From: Streptococcus gordonii
GTDB taxonomy: Bacteria; Bacillota; Bacilli; Lactobacillales; Streptococcaceae
Reading direction: 5' to 3'
NCBI RefSeq assembly: GCF_001553855.1
Contig: NZ_LQWV01000040.1
Coordinates: 1-64,000, forward strand
Length of the DNA stretch: 64,000 bases
The first letter of the stretch is position 1; the number at the start of each line of letters is the position of its first letter. Made by a program: the position numbers and the translations under genes. Positions 53,449 through 63,349 of this stretch are shown here, one piece after another. The notes below the pieces were generated by a model. That model searched no databases. It was not told where the DNA came from and saw only the letters and a program-made list of their open reading frames with translations.

Positions 53449-54042
53449 ATGCAAGTCGGAAAGCAGATTCAGCACTTTCGTAAAGAGAAAAATTTATCTC
53501 AAGATGATTTGGCTGAGATAATCTTTGTCAGCCGTCAATCCATTTCCAACTGGGAACGAGGCGCAACCTACCCTGATATTCAAAACCTGCTTTTACTGAG
53601 CAAGGTCTTTGAAGTGTCATTGGACAAACTAGTCAAAGGAGATTTGGAAACCATGAAACAAATTATTCACGACCAAGAATTTATGCGCTATCAAAAAGAT
53701 GGAGTGGTTTTTACCATTTTACTAATTGGAAGTCCTATAATAATGATTCCTCTAATTCTTTATTTGGATTGGTACGGCATCGCTATTAGTTGCTTGATTT
53801 TTGCTATCACTATGTTCTACGCCCTACGCATTGAGAAATTCAAGAAAAAGCATAATCTTCGTACCTATCGCCAGATTGTCGCCTATGATCAAGGACGCAG
53901 CCTGAGCGAGATTGAAGAAGCCGAGGAAAGAGGCAAGGCTCCTTACCAAAACATTGTCCTTCCTGTTCTATTTGGCCTTGGAATTGGCGCTATTACTCTA
54001 CTGATTTCTTGGCTCTTACTTACTTTCTTCCCTATCAAATAA
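53449..54042 (+). CDS. Xre-family regulator with C-terminal membrane helices
   Basis: 197 residues. HTH_3 domain (about 3-60): IQHFRKEKNLSQDDLAEIIF, VSRQSISNWERGATYPDI. Three hydrophobic segments (about 84-104, 108-124 and 167-193) follow, so the DNA-binding domain is tethered to the membrane. GCGAGGAAATCTT before ATG. It is flanked by unrelated genes; its targets and signal are unknown. Promoter region upstream is AT-rich (53308-53448) without a clear operator. Confidence 0.85.
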   Translation: MQVGKQIQHFRKEKNLSQDDLAEIIFVSRQSISNWERGATYPDIQNLLLLSKVFEVSLDKLVKGDLETMKQIIHDQEFMRYQKDGVVFTILLIGSPIIMIPLILYLDWYGIAISCLIFAITMFYALRIEKFKKKHNLRTYRQIVAYDQGRSLSEIEEAEERGKAPYQNIVLPVLFGLGIGAITLLISWLLLTFFPIK

Positions 54043-54069
54043 AAGCGAAGTCATCAGACCTCGCTTTTT
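54043..54069. terminator. Bidirectional terminator
   Basis: AAAAGCGA...TCGCTTTTT hairpin between the convergent Xre and nth genes. Confidence 0.8.
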
Positions 54070-54697
54070 AAATGTCTTTAAAGTTATAAAGTTGCGGATA
54101 GTGTTCGCACTCGGGATTTTTAGGATGGCAGATGGCACGTCCAAAGTAAATCATTGCCTGATGGGCTGGCAGCCAACGTTCCGGTGGAAGGACATCCATA
54201 ACTCGCTTTTCTACTTCTAGTGGCGTTGCTGACTTTTTAACGATATCATGGTGCTTGCAGATGCGCTCCACATGGGTATCGACAGCAAAAGCTGGAATAC
54301 CAAAGCCCACACTCATGACAACATTGGCTGTCTTGCGACCAACACCAGCTAGACTTTCCAATTCCGCCCGCGTTTTTGGTACTTGGCCATCAAAGTCGTC
54401 TAAAAGCTGCTGGGCACATTTCTTCAAAAACTTGGCTTTGTTGCGATAGAGCCCTAGGCGGGAGATGTATTTGGCGATGTCTGCTTCACCAGCCATAGCC
54501 ATGTCTTGAGGACTTGGATAGGCCTCAAATAAAGCCGGCGTCGCCTTATTGACCGCAGCATCTGTCGTCTGAGCCGACAGCATGACCGCTACCAAAAGCT
54601 CAAAGTGATTGCGGAAATCCAGACTAGGCTTAGCGTCAGGGAAAAGAGCAATAATCTCTTCAATCACATGACGAGCCCGTTTTTTTGATAAAACCAT
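54068..54697 (-). CDS. nth: Endonuclease III, apparently without a full Fe-S cluster site
   Basis: 209 residues. HhH-GPD fold: AVMLSAQTTDAAVNKATPAL, the helix-hairpin-helix LAGVGRKTANVVMSV with catalytic Lys, and FAVDTHVERI with catalytic Asp. The C-terminal loop has only two of the four cysteines that bind the 4Fe-4S cluster in E. coli Nth (AICHPKNPECEHYPQLYNF), so the cluster is probably lost. Removes oxidised pyrimidines. A promoter is likely upstream, 54700-54735. Confidence 0.93.
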   Translation of the reverse strand: MVLSKKRARHVIEEIIALFPDAKPSLDFRNHFELLVAVMLSAQTTDAAVNKATPALFEAYPSPQDMAMAGEADIAKYISRLGLYRNKAKFLKKCAQQLLDDFDGQVPKTRAELESLAGVGRKTANVVMSVGFGIPAFAVDTHVERICKHHDIVKKSATPLEVEKRVMDVLPPERWLPAHQAMIYFGRAICHPKNPECEHYPQLYNFKDI

Positions 54698-54728
54698 GAT
54701 TCTTCTTTCTAAGATTGAGATAGATTTA

Positions 54729-54875
54729 TTATATCATGAAAAGCTTTTTAATGTCATTAGGAGCTTCTACTGACACGCTTTCTAACCCAGATTCGATCAT
54801 ACAATCTACTTGAACCACATTCTCTAAAAGAAAAATCATGACATCTTGTATATTCTTTCCTAAATATTTCTCTTT
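54729..54875 (-). pseudogene. 3' fragment of an unidentified gene
   Basis: A 48-codon minus-strand frame without a start reads KEKYLGKNIQDVMIFLLE, then NVVQVDCMIESGLESVSVE, APNDIKKLFMI and TAA at 54729. Coding-like composition. It lies between nth and a SUKH-like gene and is probably the tail of a lost immunity or accessory gene. Confidence 0.4.
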
Positions 54876-54927
54876 TCAATGCAGATTTCCTGTTGATGGG
54901 ACTAAAAATATTTTTATCTCAATTTTA

Positions 54928-55422
54928 TCACTGTGCAATATCGGACCAAAAAGAAATTTGGGGTAAATCAGATAAATTTGTCTCTCTGCTTATTGCAATT
55001 CCATGAAAATAATCTGTTAAACTTTTAGAATAATAAATTATATCGGAACCAACAATTGAAAATACTGGCGAAATCGGAGTATTACATGACGCAATATACC
55101 TATGACCAGAAATAGGAAATAATGTTGGAGAATTTATTAAACGACTTCGTATTTCTCTTTTCATAAGTTCTAAATCGCTAGGAGCTTCTCCCCAATTATC
55201 ACTCCAATCAACATATTCTATTTCTTCTGCTATATTTTCTTTGATTATTTGTATGTAATTGCTCAGCATTTTAACATTCTGAGGTGAAAAGTCACTCCAA
55301 TCATACCAGTTTTCAGGAAGTTCCTCCATATTTCCAAAAACTTTTTTAAATTCGTCAGGTAAATAAATTCTATAAGTTTGTTCTATCTTTCTAAACGTTC
55401 TATCATTAAATTTTTTTGACAT
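54928..55422 (-). CDS. SUKH-like (SMI1/KNR4) immunity protein
   Basis: 164 residues. RKIEQTYRIYLPDEFKKVFGN is the SUKH-type entry, followed by LPENWYDWSDFS, FPISGHRYIAS, VGSDIIYYSKSL and the C-terminal PQISFWSDIAQ, which resembles the end of a SUKH subgroup. AAGGAGAATATA before ATG 55422. It sits behind a toxin-like C-terminal remnant (55433-55530), the usual order of toxin then immunity. Confidence 0.6.
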   Translation of the reverse strand: MSKKFNDRTFRKIEQTYRIYLPDEFKKVFGNMEELPENWYDWSDFSPQNVKMLSNYIQIIKENIAEEIEYVDWSDNWGEAPSDLELMKREIRSRLINSPTLFPISGHRYIASCNTPISPVFSIVGSDIIYYSKSLTDYFHGIAISRETNLSDLPQISFWSDIAQ

Positions 55423-55432
55423 TATATTCTCC

Positions 55433-55530
55433 TTATTTTATTCTTGTGAAAGTTTGATAGTGATCTTGAGTATACCAAACAGAACCATCCTCACCTATAA
55501 CAATTATTTCCATCCCGCTTGATACTCCTT
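55433..55530 (-). pseudogene. C-terminal remnant of a toxin-like protein
   Basis: Minus-strand frame GVSSGMEIIVIGEDGSVWYT then QDHYQTFTRIK and TAA at 55433, with stops just upstream. The (V/I)WYTxDHYxTF(x)(K/R)IK style is that of many secreted toxin C-termini. A SUKH-like gene starts 11 bp later. Confidence 0.45.
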
Positions 55531-55576
55531 ATACCTAATTCCAACAGGAAGGAGTTACTTACCATTTAAAGGTTTA

Positions 55577-55720
55577 CTATTCTTCTTCATCATCAATCAA
55601 AAAGAAATCATAATCTTTGAAAAAAAGTATAGATGCCAATCTGTAACCAAGACAAACCCGTCAACCAGTTCGAAATAGAGGATCAAATATTCGTCACAAA
55701 GAAACCTATATTCTAGGAAA
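55577..55720 (-). pseudogene. Frameshifted immunity-like gene fragment
   Basis: One minus-strand frame reads CFLEYRFLCDEYLILYFELV then DGFVLVTDWHLYFF. After a run of seven T it continues in another frame as KDYDFFLIDDEEE with TAG at 55577. This is one protein tail broken by an indel in the T-run. The end resembles that of the fragment at 56330. Confidence 0.45.
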
Positions 55721-55738
55721 CACTATATTAGTTTCACA

Positions 55739-56194
55739 TCATTTAAATTTAGGTTTGAGCCAAAATTCTTGGATATTGCCATGCCCATCAATACCAGCAA
55801 TAGTATTTCTGAAAAATTCAACATGGTTAAGATCTTCCCTTGAAATTTCAGAACCGATTTTAAGCCAACCTGATTGCTCATCATAATACGTTTCCCAATT
55901 GTAAGCATAGTCAATGCGAAAACTATCTCCCCCATTAATATCATTATCTGTAACAACAATAACACCTTTATCAAATTTAGGAGGCACCAAACTTCTTTTT
56001 ATCCAAGAAAAGTCGTTATGATACCCCAAAAATTGAGTGGATTCCATATTTTCTGAATTAAAACCTAAAAATAAATATATAAAACTAAAAGTAATATCAC
56101 TAGCTATTGTTGGAGTAGCTATTAATTCCTTTGTATCCGTTTTATATATTAACTTCTCTTGCTGATTATATTCTTTTTTTATTATTTTAAACAT
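55739..56194 (-). CDS. Protein of unknown function in the second cluster
   Basis: 151 residues, ATG 56194 with only a weak ribosome-binding site. FKIIKKEYNQQEKLIYKTDT, SLVPPKFDKGVIVVTDND, DYAYNWETYYDEQSGWLKIG and AGIDGHGNIQEFWLKPKF. Beta-rich, acidic. Not recognised; by context probably an immunity or accessory protein of polymorphic toxins. Confidence 0.55.
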   Translation of the reverse strand: MFKIIKKEYNQQEKLIYKTDTKELIATPTIASDITFSFIYLFLGFNSENMESTQFLGYHNDFSWIKRSLVPPKFDKGVIVVTDNDINGGDSFRIDYAYNWETYYDEQSGWLKIGSEISREDLNHVEFFRNTIAGIDGHGNIQEFWLKPKFK

Positions 56195-56200
56195 ATTTTC

Positions 56201-56329
56201 CTACCTATTAATAAAATCAAGGTGTACAATTTGATTTGTATCTAAATCAACAACTAATTCACATAAATATAATATTTTTTCACTAACCTTCTCTAAAAGA
56301 TCGATATCGTATTTTAAAAGATAGAAACA
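56201..56329 (-). pseudogene. 3' fragment of an immunity-like gene
   Basis: Minus-strand frame without start reads FYLLKYDIDLLEKVSEKI then LYLCELVVDLDTNQIVHLDF and INR with TAG at 56201, 7 bp before the 55739 gene. Coding-like; parent unknown. Confidence 0.4.
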
Positions 56330-56390
56330 TTATAATTCTTCCTCATCTTTAATAATATAGACCTCAAAATTCTTGGACTTACCTACCTAC
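56330..56390 (-). pseudogene. 3' fragment similar to that at 55577
   Basis: Minus-strand frame VGKSKNFEVYIIKDEEEL with TAA at 56330, preceded by a stop. Its acidic end matches the style of KDYDFFLIDDEEE at 55577, so both may be the tails of related immunity genes. Between 56400 and 56680 I see no gene, only a GAGGC/GCCTC hairpin (56511-56542). Confidence 0.35.
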
Positions 56391-56681
56391 ATATGTTTTT
56401 CAACATCACTTTCCCGGCAAGGGGGGAGATCATCTTACAAAATATCAAATGAAATTGTTTAGAAGCCTTATCCACAGCTTCAACAAACTGGTAAGAAATT
56501 CTATGTTAGAAAAAAGAGGCTTTCAATCCATTCGCCTCTTTACCTGTGACTAAATCTTTCCTATTTCTTGATTTCAGTCTGTTTTTTTATTATCTAACAC
56601 AATTGGATGTTCTCTATTTCATTTTGTCGTTCTATTTGACTACAGATGAATATAATAGCTTTTTTATCAAGCCTTATCTTA

Positions 56682-57035
56682 TCATAACCCCAACTCTTCA
56701 TACGCCTTTCGGTAGCCAATCTGCAAGATTTGGTTATCTCGAACCAAGAGCGGCCGTTTAATCAGCATGCCGTCTGTCGCTAGTAAATCAGCTGCTTCCT
56801 GAGCTTTCATATGTGGAACTTTTTCTTTGAGACCCAGTTCACGGTATTTGAGTCCGCTGGTATTGAAAAAGGCCTTGATCTCAAAATCAGAATTCTGGAT
56901 CCAGTCTAGGAGTTGGTCCCGGCTAGGTGTATTTTGGACAATATCCACCGCCTCAAAGTCCACTCCTAATTGATTGAGCTCAGCCTTGGCCTTACGGCAG
57001 GTAGAGCATTTTGGGTATTCGATAAATTGTAACAT
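56682..57035 (-). CDS. Spx/ArsC-family (YffB-like) protein
   Basis: 117 residues. Thioredoxin-fold start LQFIEYPKCSTCRKAKAEL with CxxC (Cys 10 and 13), LLDWIQNSDFEIKAFFNTSGL, then IKRPLLVRDNQILQIGY with the cis-Pro and conserved Arg of the ArsC/Spx superfamily. Either a glutaredoxin-like reductase or an Spx-like regulator. The RPI-type motif is RPL here. Ten bp after ogt, same transcript direction. Confidence 0.85.
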   Translation of the reverse strand: MLQFIEYPKCSTCRKAKAELNQLGVDFEAVDIVQNTPSRDQLLDWIQNSDFEIKAFFNTSGLKYRELGLKEKVPHMKAQEAADLLATDGMLIKRPLLVRDNQILQIGYRKAYEELGL

Positions 57036-57044
57036 GGTTCACCT

Positions 57045-57542
57045 CTATTTTTTTCTATCAATCTTTGCTGCTTCATGGTTTAAAAGCCAGAGCTTTTTGT
57101 CTATACCACCAGCGTAACCTGTCATTTGTCCTTGACTTCCCAAAACGCGATGGCAAGGAATGATAATGGAAAATGGATTCCGACCAACAGCTCCTCCGAC
57201 CGCTTGAGCAGAAGCAACATCAAGGTCTCTGGCAATTTGCCCATAAGTCACTGTCTTCCCTTTAGGAATCTGACTCAAATAGCTCCAAACGCGCTTTTGA
57301 AAATCAGTCCCTGCATCTGCTAAAGTCAAACTTGAGAAATCTACATCCTGACTAGCAAAGTAGGCATCAAGGAGCTGAGCAGTCTGCTCGAGAAAGGGAT
57401 TGCTTGCTTCAATTACTTGTCCACTTAGACCACGCTCAAAATATTTCTGGCCAACAAACCAAGCACCTCTCAGTCCGCTTTCATCCGCAACCAAAGAAAG
57501 AGGACCCAAAGGAGAATGATAGATCATTTTATAATAAGTCAA
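57045..57542 (-). CDS. ogt: Methylated-DNA-protein cysteine methyltransferase
   Basis: 165 residues. Active-site IIPCHRVLGSQGQMTGYAGG (Cys about 131) and upstream VWSYLSQIPKGKTVTYGQIA (Tyr and Arg finger region). Removes O6-methylguanine lesions by transferring the methyl to the Cys. It shares a minus-strand cluster with the Spx/ArsC-like gene. Confidence 0.93.
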   Translation of the reverse strand: MTYYKMIYHSPLGPLSLVADESGLRGAWFVGQKYFERGLSGQVIEASNPFLEQTAQLLDAYFASQDVDFSSLTLADAGTDFQKRVWSYLSQIPKGKTVTYGQIARDLDVASAQAVGGAVGRNPFSIIIPCHRVLGSQGQMTGYAGGIDKKLWLLNHEAAKIDRKK

Positions 57543-57589
57543 CTTTTCTAGTCCCTTTCTTGTCTTTTAGCTCTCAATCACTTGTCAGA

Positions 57590-58444
57590 TTACTGATGAT
57601 AAGTGGAGTATAAGTCACTCTTATTTAAACCATATTTTTTGGCAACTTCTTTGATAGCCTTGCTTTTTTGACTGCCGGTTTCAATGAGAAAATCAATTTC
57701 AGCCAATAATTCCTCTTCTGACTTCTCAGCTTTCTCCTCACTAGCACCATCTACAATTAGCAAGCATTCGCCCTTGAGTGGCTCATCACCAATGGCTTCC
57801 AGTAATTCAGATATCAGTCCCCTCTGGTATTCTTCATAAATCTTCGTCAACTCGCGAACTAAAACCACCTGTCTATCTCCATAGACTTCCAGCATATTTT
57901 CCAAAGTCGACTTGACCCGATGGGGGGATTCATAAAATATCTGCGTCTCAGGATAAGCCTTCTTGCTTTCAAAAAAATCTTTTTGCTGACCTTTTTTTCT
58001 AGGAAGAAAACCAAAGAAAATGTGGGGTTGAGGAGCCAAACCACTAGCAATCAGTGCAGAAATTCCCGCCGAAGGACCTGGCACTGGTACGACAATGATG
58101 TTTTCTGCAATGGCAGCTTTTACCAAGTCGTGACCCGGATCCGAAATACAGGGAAGACCAGCATCTGATACCTGGGCAAGATCATGACCTTCTTTTAAAA
58201 GAGCAATGATTTCTGGGATCCTGGCTCTGGAATTATGGTCATGAAAACTAATTAGCTTGGTCGAAATATCGAAATAATCCAACAAGCGACCAGTATTACG
58301 TGTATCCTCTGCCGCAATATAATCCACTTTCTCAAGAGTTTCTAACATACGAGTGCTAGCATCCTGCAGGTTACCAATCGGTGTCGCCACCAAATAGAGC
58401 TTACCATAGGATGACGTATCTTTAAAACTTCTCTGAATTTGCAT
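57590..58444 (-). CDS. rsmI: 16S rRNA (cytidine1402-2'-O)-methyltransferase
   Basis: 284 residues. TP methylase start LYLVATPIGNLQDASTRMLE, VDYIAAEDTRNTGRLL, SDAGLPCISDPGHDLVKAAI and VPVPGPSAGISALIASGL, all RsmI signatures. Modifies C1402 in the decoding centre together with RsmH. Three bp after yabA; part of the tmk-holB-yabA-rsmI run. Confidence 0.95.
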   Translation of the reverse strand: MQIQRSFKDTSSYGKLYLVATPIGNLQDASTRMLETLEKVDYIAAEDTRNTGRLLDYFDISTKLISFHDHNSRARIPEIIALLKEGHDLAQVSDAGLPCISDPGHDLVKAAIAENIIVVPVPGPSAGISALIASGLAPQPHIFFGFLPRKKGQQKDFFESKKAYPETQIFYESPHRVKSTLENMLEVYGDRQVVLVRELTKIYEEYQRGLISELLEAIGDEPLKGECLLIVDGASEEKAEKSEEELLAEIDFLIETGSQKSKAIKEVAKKYGLNKSDLYSTYHQ

Positions 58445-58446
58445 AG

Positions 58447-58770
58447 CTACTCCCTAAACAATAATTCATTACAAAAAGCGCATTCTTCTTCGTCATTATC
58501 TCGTCTTTGACCATAGAAGTCTGTGCATATATGAAAACCATCCAAATAAATCCGTTCAAGATTCTCGCGTCCTTGACCGCCACCTTTACTTGGTCCTGTT
58601 TTTTCCACTTCTCCGAGTCGTTCTCTTAACTTGTCATTCTCCAAGCGTAGAACTGTATTTTCTTCAATAACACTCTTTAGATTTTTTTTTATTGCTTCTA
58701 CTTCAGCCAGAGTTAGCATTAGATTTTGTGAAAAATCATCTAAAGCGTCAAATATTTCTCTTTTATCCAT
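58447..58770 (-). CDS. yabA: DNA replication initiation control protein YabA
   Basis: 107 residues. N-terminal coiled coil ([20 protein letters not shown]... [18 protein letters not shown]) and a C-terminal zinc-binding part with [20 protein letters not shown] then CNELL (His, Cys, Cys, Cys). YabA binds DnaA and DnaN and limits replication initiation. Between holB and rsmI as in Bacillus and streptococci. Confidence 0.93.
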   Translation of the reverse strand: MDKREIFDALDDFSQNLMLTLAEVEAIKKNLKSVIEENTVLRLENDKLRERLGEVEKTGPSKGGGQGRENLERIYLDGFHICTDFYGQRRDNDEEECAFCNELLFRE

Positions 58771-58784
58771 ATCTATTTTTCTCC

Positions 58785-59684
58785 TTAGCTACGCTTTGCT
58801 GGCTGTATGATCATATATTCCAAAGCATTTTGGAAACTCACATTTGCCCGCCACATTTTTCGAGATTGAAACAATCTATCTAAAGAAGTCCGACCACTTT
58901 CTTTCTCTATATGTTGAGAAAATAAAATCTCTAGAATCCTAAAAATCTGATCCTGTTTCTCCTTATCATCAGCCAAACTGCTTAATCTAGCAACCTGTAA
59001 AAAGGCCAAATCCTTCTTAGCAAGACAAAGATCAACAAAGCGCTGACAGACTTGTGTTACATCAAAGAAGGATTTGCTAGTCTGCAAGTTTTGAGCTTCC
59101 TCTAAAGTCTGGCTATAAGCGGCAAGAAGCTGCGCCTGGTCCTTAAGCAAGCCAGACTCTTCCAATTTCGCTACTAAGTAATCTTCATTTTTGGGGAAAT
59201 GAAAGACCTGGGTCCGACTTTTAATCGTAGGTAAGATCAAATTTTCATCACTGGTCAGAAGGAAAATATATACCTCACTTTGAGGTTCTTCTATCATTTT
59301 TAAGAGAGAATTTGCCGCATTCAGGTGCATTTTTTCTGCCTCACAAATGATAAATACCTGCTCATTACCTTCTACTCCGCTCTGCGAAAAATTCTTGAGT
59401 AGCTCTCGTATACGTTCTGTTTTGATGATTTGATTTTGTGGGCGAACCACTGTAACATCTGAAAAATCTTCCTCAGCAATCAGACGACAAGACCGGCATT
59501 CACCACATGGCCAAACACCCATCTTATCCTGACAGAAACGGCTCTGGGCTAATTTCTGGGCCAAATCAAAGCTGGCAAAATTTCCTGTAAAAAGATAAGC
59601 ATGGTTAAGCTTATCTTGCTCTAGAATTCGTTCAAAACGATCAACAATTTTAGGTTGAAGTTCCTTTAGTTCATTCATTTTCAT
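58785..59684 (-). CDS. holB: DNA polymerase III subunit delta'
   Basis: 299 residues. [20 protein letters not shown] in the P-loop place (degenerate as expected), zinc cysteines in [19 protein letters not shown] region [18 protein letters not shown] and [20 protein letters not shown] sensor region. Part of the clamp loader. Overlaps tmk by 4 bp. Confidence 0.92.
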   Translation of the reverse strand: MKMNELKELQPKIVDRFERILEQDKLNHAYLFTGNFASFDLAQKLAQSRFCQDKMGVWPCGECRSCRLIAEEDFSDVTVVRPQNQIIKTERIRELLKNFSQSGVEGNEQVFIICEAEKMHLNAANSLLKMIEEPQSEVYIFLLTSDENLILPTIKSRTQVFHFPKNEDYLVAKLEESGLLKDQAQLLAAYSQTLEEAQNLQTSKSFFDVTQVCQRFVDLCLAKKDLAFLQVARLSSLADDKEKQDQIFRILEILFSQHIEKESGRTSLDRLFQSRKMWRANVSFQNALEYMIIQPAKRS

Positions 59685-60319
59685 GATTTACTGTTTAAGT
59701 GCTGGTTTAGGACAGCTAGGCTATCTTTCACAACTGCTTCTAAAGCCTGGCTGGCATCAATTTTAACTAGACGTTCTGGATCTTTTTCCAAGCTATAGAG
59801 GTAACCCTGACGGACTCGTTGATGCATTTCCAGTCCCTCTAAGTCAAGACGGTTGACTTCACGATTCTTATTTTTAGCGATGCGAGCAAGACCTTCTTCG
59901 ACATCTAAATCGAAATACAAGGTTAGATCTGGCTTAAGACCATCCGTTGCAAATTGATTGAGCCATTCAATATCAGCTACATCTAAACCACGGCCAAAAC
60001 CTTGATAGGCAACAGAACTATCAATGAAACGATCCATGATAACTAATTTACCAGCTTCTAAGGCAGGAAGCACTTTTTCTATCAAATGCTGTCTACGACT
60101 GGCAATATAAAGTAAAAGTTCTGTCTTCCCATCCATCTCTGTATTATTCTGGTCCAATATCACTTCTCGAATAGCCTCTGAAATTGGCACACCACCAGGC
60201 TCTCTAGTCGTCACTACTTGATGCCCTTTGGCTTCTAAAATCGGTACCAGAGCTTCTAAAACGCTAGATTTTCCAGCTCCATCCGGACCTTCTAGCGAAA
60301 CCAACAATCCTCTTTTCAT
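59681..60319 (-). CDS. tmk: Thymidylate kinase
   Basis: 212 residues. P-loop [17 protein letters not shown](F/Y) motif [20 protein letters not shown], lid region [12 protein letters not shown]. Phosphorylates dTMP to dTDP. First gene of the tmk-holB-yabA-rsmI run; TAT(AGGA) start region near 60320. The 250-bp gap to 60573 is the divergent promoter region with the YitT gene. Confidence 0.95.
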   Translation of the reverse strand: MKRGLLVSLEGPDGAGKSSVLEALVPILEAKGHQVVTTREPGGVPISEAIREVILDQNNTEMDGKTELLLYIASRRQHLIEKVLPALEAGKLVIMDRFIDSSVAYQGFGRGLDVADIEWLNQFATDGLKPDLTLYFDLDVEEGLARIAKNKNREVNRLDLEGLEMHQRVRQGYLYSLEKDPERLVKIDASQALEAVVKDSLAVLNQHLNSKS

Positions 60320-60572
60320 ATGTTCCTTTTCTATGCTTATAGAGCAAGGAATACTCCTATAATGCTCTTATCTGCCTGACAGTTCATTTATCTTCCCTAT
60401 AGTTTTTATGCAAACGTGGGAAACTTACAGATTCCTTACTGCCAGAAAGCAATACTCGTTCTATTTTTTTACAATTCTTTTACTATTTTATCAAAAAAAA
60501 TCATTAAATTCATTACATAAGTTAGAAACATTTGATACAATATAAAAAGGAAATTTTTTGGAGGAGATTCTT

Positions 60573-61436
60573 ATGCTGAGATTAAAAAACATACTTTGGA
60601 TTATATTTGGTGCAGGCCTTTTTTCTTTTGGGATCAATTATTTAGCTATTCCCAATCATTTATTTGAGGGTGGAGTCACTGGGGTTACCCTCATTACCTA
60701 CTATTTATTTAAACTTCCGGTTTCCGTTATGAACCTAGTGATCAACTTCCCTCTCTTCTTCTTTGCTTGGAAGATTCTGGGGAAACAATCTTTCTACTAC
60801 AGCCTAATTGGAACATTCTCTGTATCAGCTTGGCTGGCCATTTTTGAAAAAATTCCTTTTGTAGTAGATTTAGACGGAGACTTGGTCATTGTGTCTTTGA
60901 TAGCTGGTATCATCCTCGGAGCCGGACTAGGAATCATTTTCAACGCCGGTGGAACAACCGGAGGTTCCGATATTATTGCTCGTATTTTAAATAAATACAC
61001 CCATATTTCTATCGGAAAACTCATGTTTGCCGTTGACTTCTTTGTTCTTTTCTTAGTCGTGATTGTCTTTAAAGACTTGCGTCTTGTAACTTATACACTG
61101 GTATTTGTCTTTATTGCTTCCCGAGTTATTGACCTTATCGCTGAAGGTGGTTATGCCGGTAAAGGTTTCTTAGTCGTTACTGGAAAATCTGAAGAATTAG
61201 CACAGGCTGTTGTTGAAGAACTGGGTCGAGGTGTGACCTTGCTAAATGGTACTGGTTACTACACAAAGCAAGACTACAAAGTCATCTACTGCGTCCTAGC
61301 TCGAAATGAAATGCAACAGATGAAGGAAATTATTCATCGAATTGACCCTCACGCCTTTATCACAATTACAGAGGCTCACGAGATTTTGGGAGAAGGTTTC
61401 ACCTTAGACGAAAACAAACAACCAATCGCTCGTTAA
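60573..61436 (+). CDS. YitT family membrane protein (DUF2179 C-terminal domain)
   Basis: 287 residues from ATG 60573 (GGAGGAGATTCTT). Five or six membrane helices; GGVTGVTLITYY, GTTGGSDIIARIL and the repeat GAGLGIIFNAGG are the YitT family pattern. The cytoplasmic C-terminal domain (about 205-287) is DUF2179 (SEELAQAVVEELGRGVTLLN; IIHRIDPHAFITITEAHEIL). Function unknown. Terminator at 61450. Confidence 0.88.
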   Translation: MLRLKNILWIIFGAGLFSFGINYLAIPNHLFEGGVTGVTLITYYLFKLPVSVMNLVINFPLFFFAWKILGKQSFYYSLIGTFSVSAWLAIFEKIPFVVDLDGDLVIVSLIAGIILGAGLGIIFNAGGTTGGSDIIARILNKYTHISIGKLMFAVDFFVLFLVVIVFKDLRLVTYTLVFVFIASRVIDLIAEGGYAGKGFLVVTGKSEELAQAVVEELGRGVTLLNGTGYYTKQDYKVIYCVLARNEMQQMKEIIHRIDPHAFITITEAHEILGEGFTLDENKQPIAR

Positions 61437-61449
61437 ATAATATCCACAC

Positions 61450-61480
61450 AAAAAGGAATCCAAAATTTGGATTCCTTTTT
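61450..61480. terminator. Bidirectional terminator
   Basis: AAAAAGGAATCCAAA/TTTGGATTCCTTTTT hairpin between the convergent YitT and atpC genes; ends the atp operon. Confidence 0.9.
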
Positions 61481-61898
61481 ATTTGCTTCCAACGTTAATC
61501 CGGTTAATCGCCCGTTGCAGAGCAATCTTAGCCCGACGTTCTTGGTCAATCAAGTGCTTGTCGTGTGCTTCTTCGATTTCTTGCTCAGCCCTGAGTTTAG
61601 CTCTCTCAGCCCGGCTGATATCAATATCTCGCTCACGCTCAGCTGAGTCCGCCACAATGGTAATGACATTATCTGCAATTTCAATGATTCCGCCATTGAC
61701 TGCTATCCAGTCGATATGTTTATCATCATCGACCCGGCGTACCTTGACCTGATCTACTTCTAAAACAGCGATGGTATTGATGTGTCGTGGTAAAATCCCC
61801 AACTCTCCATCAATGGTCTTTACGGAAACAAATGCAGCATGGTGGTCATAAACGAGACCGTCCGGAGTAACGATTTGTACTGTCATTTGAGCCATCAT
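61479..61898 (-). CDS. atpC: F1 ATPase epsilon subunit
   Basis: 139 residues. [40 protein letters not shown], and a C-terminal helical hairpin ([20 protein letters not shown]). Central-stalk subunit of the F1Fo ATPase. Last gene of the operon, 8 bp after atpD. Confidence 0.95.
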   Translation of the reverse strand: MMAQMTVQIVTPDGLVYDHHAAFVSVKTIDGELGILPRHINTIAVLEVDQVKVRRVDDDKHIDWIAVNGGIIEIADNVITIVADSAERERDIDISRAERAKLRAEQEIEEAHDKHLIDQERRAKIALQRAINRINVGSK

Positions 61899-61905
61899 TC
61901 ACCTC

Positions 61906-63333
<1,428 letters not shown>

Positions 63334-63349
63334 CTAATTAATCAGTGGC

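Noticed and set aside
55723..55974. 83-codon hydrophobic frame opposite the 55739 gene frame
   Set aside because: Same region as the 55739 protein in another frame; the hydrophobic look comes from the AT-rich DNA.
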